10,000 bases of DNA from Cristatella mucedo (taxonomy: Eukaryota; Bryozoa; Phylactolaemata; Cristatellidae). Location: positions 2,605,001 through 2,615,000 of the forward strand of contig WPIO01000055.1 in NCBI GenBank assembly GCA_009760855.2. The letters run 5' to 3'. How positions within the stretch are numbered: position 1 is the first letter of the stretch; every line of letters begins with the position of its first letter. The notes under the pieces were generated by a model. It was not told the origin of the DNA. It saw only the letters and a program-made list of their open reading frames with translations, and did no database searches. This document shows positions 8,097 through 10,000 of the stretch, piece after piece. Both the position numbers and the translations under genes were made by a program.

Positions 8097-8429
8097 CAAA
8101 CGGGAGCCGCGCCGTCGGACGCTCATTCGATCAGGCGACGCGATAGTGCGGCGGCGGCGGCGTTTTTCTTTAGACGCGAGCCACAAATAGTCCGCGAGGC
8201 TAAATGAGGATCTGCACGGCGACCTGCCGCCGCCATTGACGCGTCGCGGCCTCGCTCTCGCTGATTCGTTCCGGCTGTGCACTGCTGCGGCGGCGGCGCG
8301 AGGTCGCTTGTCGATGGCTCCGCGCGCTGCGCCCGCGGTTTCGCTCGATGGCGGTCCCCGGGTTCGCCCGAGCCGAGCCGCCGAGTACTCGGGGCGCGAA
8401 GTGCACCCACCCGGATGCACCCTGGGAGC
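8097..8429. other. CpG-rich sequence upstream of the putative promoter
   Basis: GC-rich and CpG-rich with several GCGGCGGCG stretches (for example 8150-8162 and 8285-8300). No coding or RNA gene is recognisable. It is probably the left part of the CpG island that continues to about 9700. Confidence 0.4.
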
Positions 8430-8905
8430 GCCCGTCAACCAATCGCGAGCGCAACTCAGCTGGGCGAGTGCGATCGGCCCTCGGCTCCTTCCGGGTCAAC
8501 TCGAAGGAGTAAGTCCGGGGCCGTAGCAACCGAACACGCCCATTCAGCCTCTCGTTACGATTGGCTTCTATTTCGGCGGCGCTCCTCTCCGCGGCGCGCT
8601 AAAATCGGCAGCGGCGGCATTGGCGAATCTTTCGCTCTCGGCCGGCGGCGCGAGGGCAGCTGCGGCGCGTTCGCTCTCCTCCATCTCGCGAGGCCGCATC
8701 TCGGCAGCCACCGCGGCCGCGAGCCGGCCGCCGCTCGCGCAGCACTTCTCCGGAGCGCCTCTCCGGGCGCGCGAGGGGAACGGAGGCGCTCGCGCGCGTG
8801 CCACGCTCCCTCGCAGGCGGCAGCGTAACTTAATTACGGCCGGCCGCTACCTGCGCGCGCCGCGGCCAATAAAATAAACGGGTGTCCGCGCCTGCCGGCG
8901 GCGGC
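8430..8905 (+). promoter_or_regulatory. Probable CpG-island promoter with three CCAAT boxes
   Basis: CCAAT boxes occur at 8439-8443 (CCAATCG), inverted at 8560-8564 (CGATTGGCT, the same nonamer as at 4091), and at 8866-8870. The last merges into AATAAAATAAA, which could serve as an A/T-rich TATA substitute. A homeodomain-type TAATTA sits at 8831-8836. CpG is dense. The plus-strand direction is inferred from the strong splice donor 280 bases further on. The two overlapping AATAAA hexamers (8868, 8873) could instead be poly(A) signals, though the CpG-rich setting argues for a gene start. Confidence 0.4.
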
Positions 8906-9152
8906 GGCTCGCCGCAGACTCCGTAATTCGCTCTAAGTACCGCAGCGCGCTCGGGCGCTCGTGTGGCCCGCGGAGCGGCACGCGAGTCGGCGCGGCGGCC
9001 TCGGTCCGCTGCCGGCGCCGCTGAAAGGCGCCGCGGCCGGAGCCCCGCGGCGGCCGCAGAGGCGCGGTACCGCAGACGCGCCCCAGGCGCGTCGGCGCGT
9101 TCGGCCGCCAGGCGTCGCAGCCGTCTCCGAAGCAAGCGCTCCGTCCGGCGAG
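8906..9152 (+). other. Putative untranslated first exon
   Basis: This is the interval between the TATA-like A/T stretch at 8868-8878 and the consensus donor at 9153. It is very GC-rich, and I see no convincing initiating frame within it, so if transcribed it would be a 5' untranslated exon or start translation in a later exon. Both ends are inferred: the left from a spacing of about 30 bases after the A/T element, the right from the donor. The downstream exon is not in the window or not recognisable. Confidence 0.3.
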
Positions 9153-9158
9153 GTAAGT
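9150..9158 (+). other. Consensus splice donor GAG|GTAAGT
   Basis: GCGAG|GTAAGTGGG places a GTAAGT intron start at 9153 after GAG, the best-scoring form of the metazoan 5' splice site. Its position directly after a CCAAT-bearing CpG island is where the first intron of a housekeeping-type gene would begin. No matching acceptor is recognisable in the remaining 840 bases. Confidence 0.5.
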
Positions 9159-9219
9159 GGGCCGCCATTGCCTCCCCCGCCGTCACCCCCCGGGCGGCGG
9201 CCCGAGAGACGCCGGTCGA

Positions 9220-9231
9220 CGCGCATGCGCC
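9220..9231. promoter_or_regulatory. NRF1-type site
   Basis: CGCGCATGCGCC contains the palindromic core GCGCATGCGC and matches YGCGCAYGCGCR at eleven of twelve positions. NRF1 (Erect wing in flies) binds such sites in CpG-island promoters. It lies 67 bases inside the putative first intron. Confidence 0.4.
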
Positions 9232-9339
9232 TCGCGAGGCGCGATCTCTCTGTCGCTTTCCGCCGCGCTCCCGAGCGTGGCTTTTGGGAGCGGTGGCGCA
9301 TTATCGACCGCAGCAGACGACGCAGGCGACGCCAGCAAT

Positions 9340-9340
<1 letters not shown>

Positions 9341-9391
<51 letters not shown>
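9341..9391. repeat. (CGG)17 trinucleotide repeat
   Basis: Seventeen perfect CGG units. In the three plus-strand frames they read as poly-Gly, poly-Arg or poly-Ala, and on the minus strand as poly-Ala/Pro/Arg. Long open frames here arise from this repeat. CGG arrays in CpG-island 5' regions can form G-quadruplexes and are length-unstable. Confidence 0.95.
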
Positions 9392-9430
9392 AGAGCTGAG
9401 CCGCGACGGTCCGACTTACGAAGGTCGCAA

Positions 9431-9444
9431 CCACTAGGTGGCGC
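9431..9444 (+). promoter_or_regulatory. CTCF consensus site
   Basis: CCACTAGGTGGCGC matches every position of the CTCF core consensus CCASYAGRKGGCRS, which is largely shared between vertebrates and insects. A GC alternation (9441-9452) overlaps its 3' end. CTCF in animals acts as an insulator and loop-anchor protein and is often placed near promoters, as here. Binding depends on chromatin and methylation, which the sequence does not show. Confidence 0.6.
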
Positions 9445-9589
9445 GCGCGCGTCCGAACGGCCGTCGGACGGCGCGTGCACCGCGCTGCGACGGCGCCGCG
9501 ACGCCCAATGTCGCAGTGCCGTCTTAGCGTTCGGCGGCGATAATAGCGATGCGACACTTGCGCGGCGCTATGAGAGAGAGCGAAGACAC

Positions 9590-9596
9590 TATATTT
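9590..9596 (+). promoter_or_regulatory. Possible TATA box, TATATTT
   Basis: TATATTT stands alone in a GC-rich setting, inside CTATATTTGG (one base from a CArG/SRF box). A start near 9620 would leave about 65 bases of leader before the well-placed ATG at 9685. An SRF or MEF2-type site is the alternative reading. Confidence 0.25.
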
Positions 9597-9680
9597 GGGA
9601 GCTTTGCACGCGCGTGCCGTAGCTCTAACCCTGCTGGAGGGCACGTTGCATCTTCGCCGCGGTCGCGCCCGTCGGAGCTT

Positions 9681-9828
9681 CAAGATGGCGCAGCAAAAAG
9701 CGTCGACGGCGGCTTCCGGCGAGCTGGGATCGAGCATCGGGCTCAAGCCGCGCAGCAGCGGTGCTGCTGTGCGGCAACGCGCTGCTGCGCGAGAGGCGCG
9801 GCGACCGCGATCTCTATTCGACTCGTGA
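9681..9828 (+). CDS. Possible short ORF or first coding exon with optimal start context and YY1-like site
   Basis: CAAGATGGCG (9681-9690) is both a YY1-type element and an optimal Kozak start: A at -3 and G at +4 around the ATG at 9685. The frame runs 47 residues (MAQQKASTAASGELGSS at the start, then Arg/Ala-rich) to TGA at 9826-9828. The amino end is hydrophilic and low in complexity, as the disordered N-termini of many eukaryotic proteins are. No domain, signal peptide or membrane segment is seen, and no good splice donor lies before the stop. It could be a small protein, a coding first exon with a weak donor, or a chance frame. A TATA-like element 95 bases upstream mildly favours a real start. 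Confidence 0.2.
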
Positions 9829-9864
9829 CCTTTGATCTCGATGCTGCCTGTGACCTTTGATCTC
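9825..9864 (+). repeat. Exact 15-bp direct repeat carrying TCF/LEF-type sites
   Basis: GTGACCTTTGATCTC occurs at 9825-9839 and again at 9850-9864, a step of 25 bases, with GATGCTGCCT between. Each copy includes CCTTTGATC, a strong match to the TCF/LEF (Pangolin) consensus SCTTTGATS. Each also contains TGACCTTTGA, which reads TCAAAGGTCA on the other strand, a nuclear-receptor extended half site. Which factor, if any, binds cannot be decided from sequence. Confidence 0.55.
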
Positions 9865-10000
9865 ACCTGCCAGCTGTTGAACCGGAGACCGCTTGATTTG
9901 TATCCACGATAAGGAAGGGGCGGATGAGATGCTCATTCGCGCTTGTTCGTCCTTTGCTCGGCGGCCGCTGACTCCGATGCTCCTCGATGCTCGCTTTTTC
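9865..10000. other. Right edge, no gene seen
   Basis: Mixed sequence with a GATAAG (9908-9913) and a GGGGCGG Sp/KLF-like box (9917-9923). On the minus strand GCAG|GTGAGA at about 9870-9861 is a good donor match, without other support. Nothing else is recognisable before the window ends. Confidence 0.3.

Noticed and set aside
7868-8146. Acidic Glu/Asp-rich protein tail
   Set aside because: The acidic run is exactly the GGA microsatellite. The rest of the frame looks random and the opposite strand is equally open.
9685-9828. Resemblance of a short stretch (PRSSGAAVRQR) to the N-terminal part of Sec61 beta
   Set aside because: Only a low-complexity handful of residues agree. The conserved C-terminal part and the membrane segment of that protein are absent from all frames downstream.

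Overview
The window reads as nuclear genomic DNA of an animal, not a prokaryote or organelle. There is no dense run of open reading frames. The sequence holds long (GA)n/(CT)n, (GGA)n and (CGG)n microsatellites, GC-rich and CpG-rich stretches with animal promoter motifs (CCAAT, NRF1-like, YY1-like, a CTCF consensus), consensus splice donors, and the decayed 3' end of an L2/CR1-type LINE. CpG is abundant outside the LINE remnants. That fits an invertebrate better than a mammal. An arthropod, perhaps a tick or other chelicerate, is my guess, but nothing here proves it.

Layout. 1-440: CpG-rich DNA with a short possible coding exon and a good splice donor at 357, then a 23-bp alternating purine-pyrimidine (Z-DNA type) tract. 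581-880: a polypurine block with an uninterrupted (GA)48. 882-3230: GC-rich unique DNA in which I recognise no gene. 3234-3285: a triple repeat with the core GCGTGCATTCC. 3481-3651: (CT)n. 3780-4202: a CpG-rich stretch with three perfect inverted repeats and a CCAAT/NRF1-like cluster. 4281-4402: an AT-rich minisatellite. 4641-4735 and 5159-5695: two L2/CR1-like LINE 3' ends in the same orientation. The second keeps the frameshifted C-terminus of the reverse-transcriptase ORF. 5839-6360: (CAG)7 and a promoter-like block with duplicated inverted-CCAAT units. 6450-6664: (CT)n again. 7425-7465: a possible third LINE tail. 7990-8096: (GGA)n. 8430-9152: a probable CpG-island promoter and untranslated first exon ending at a perfect GAG|GTAAGT donor. 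It is followed by an NRF1-like site, (CGG)17, a CTCF consensus, a second possible TATA/ATG start (9590/9685) and a 25-bp-spaced duplicate of a TCF/LEF-type site.

No complete protein-coding gene can be supported. All long open frames either run through microsatellites (poly-Ser-Leu, poly-Arg-Glu, poly-Glu, poly-Ala) or are GC-driven frames without recognisable domains. The most informative regions are the right-hand 1.6 kb, which looks like the 5' regulatory end of a gene running rightward out of the window, and the LINE remnants. I do not see a new defence, CRISPR-like or metabolic system.
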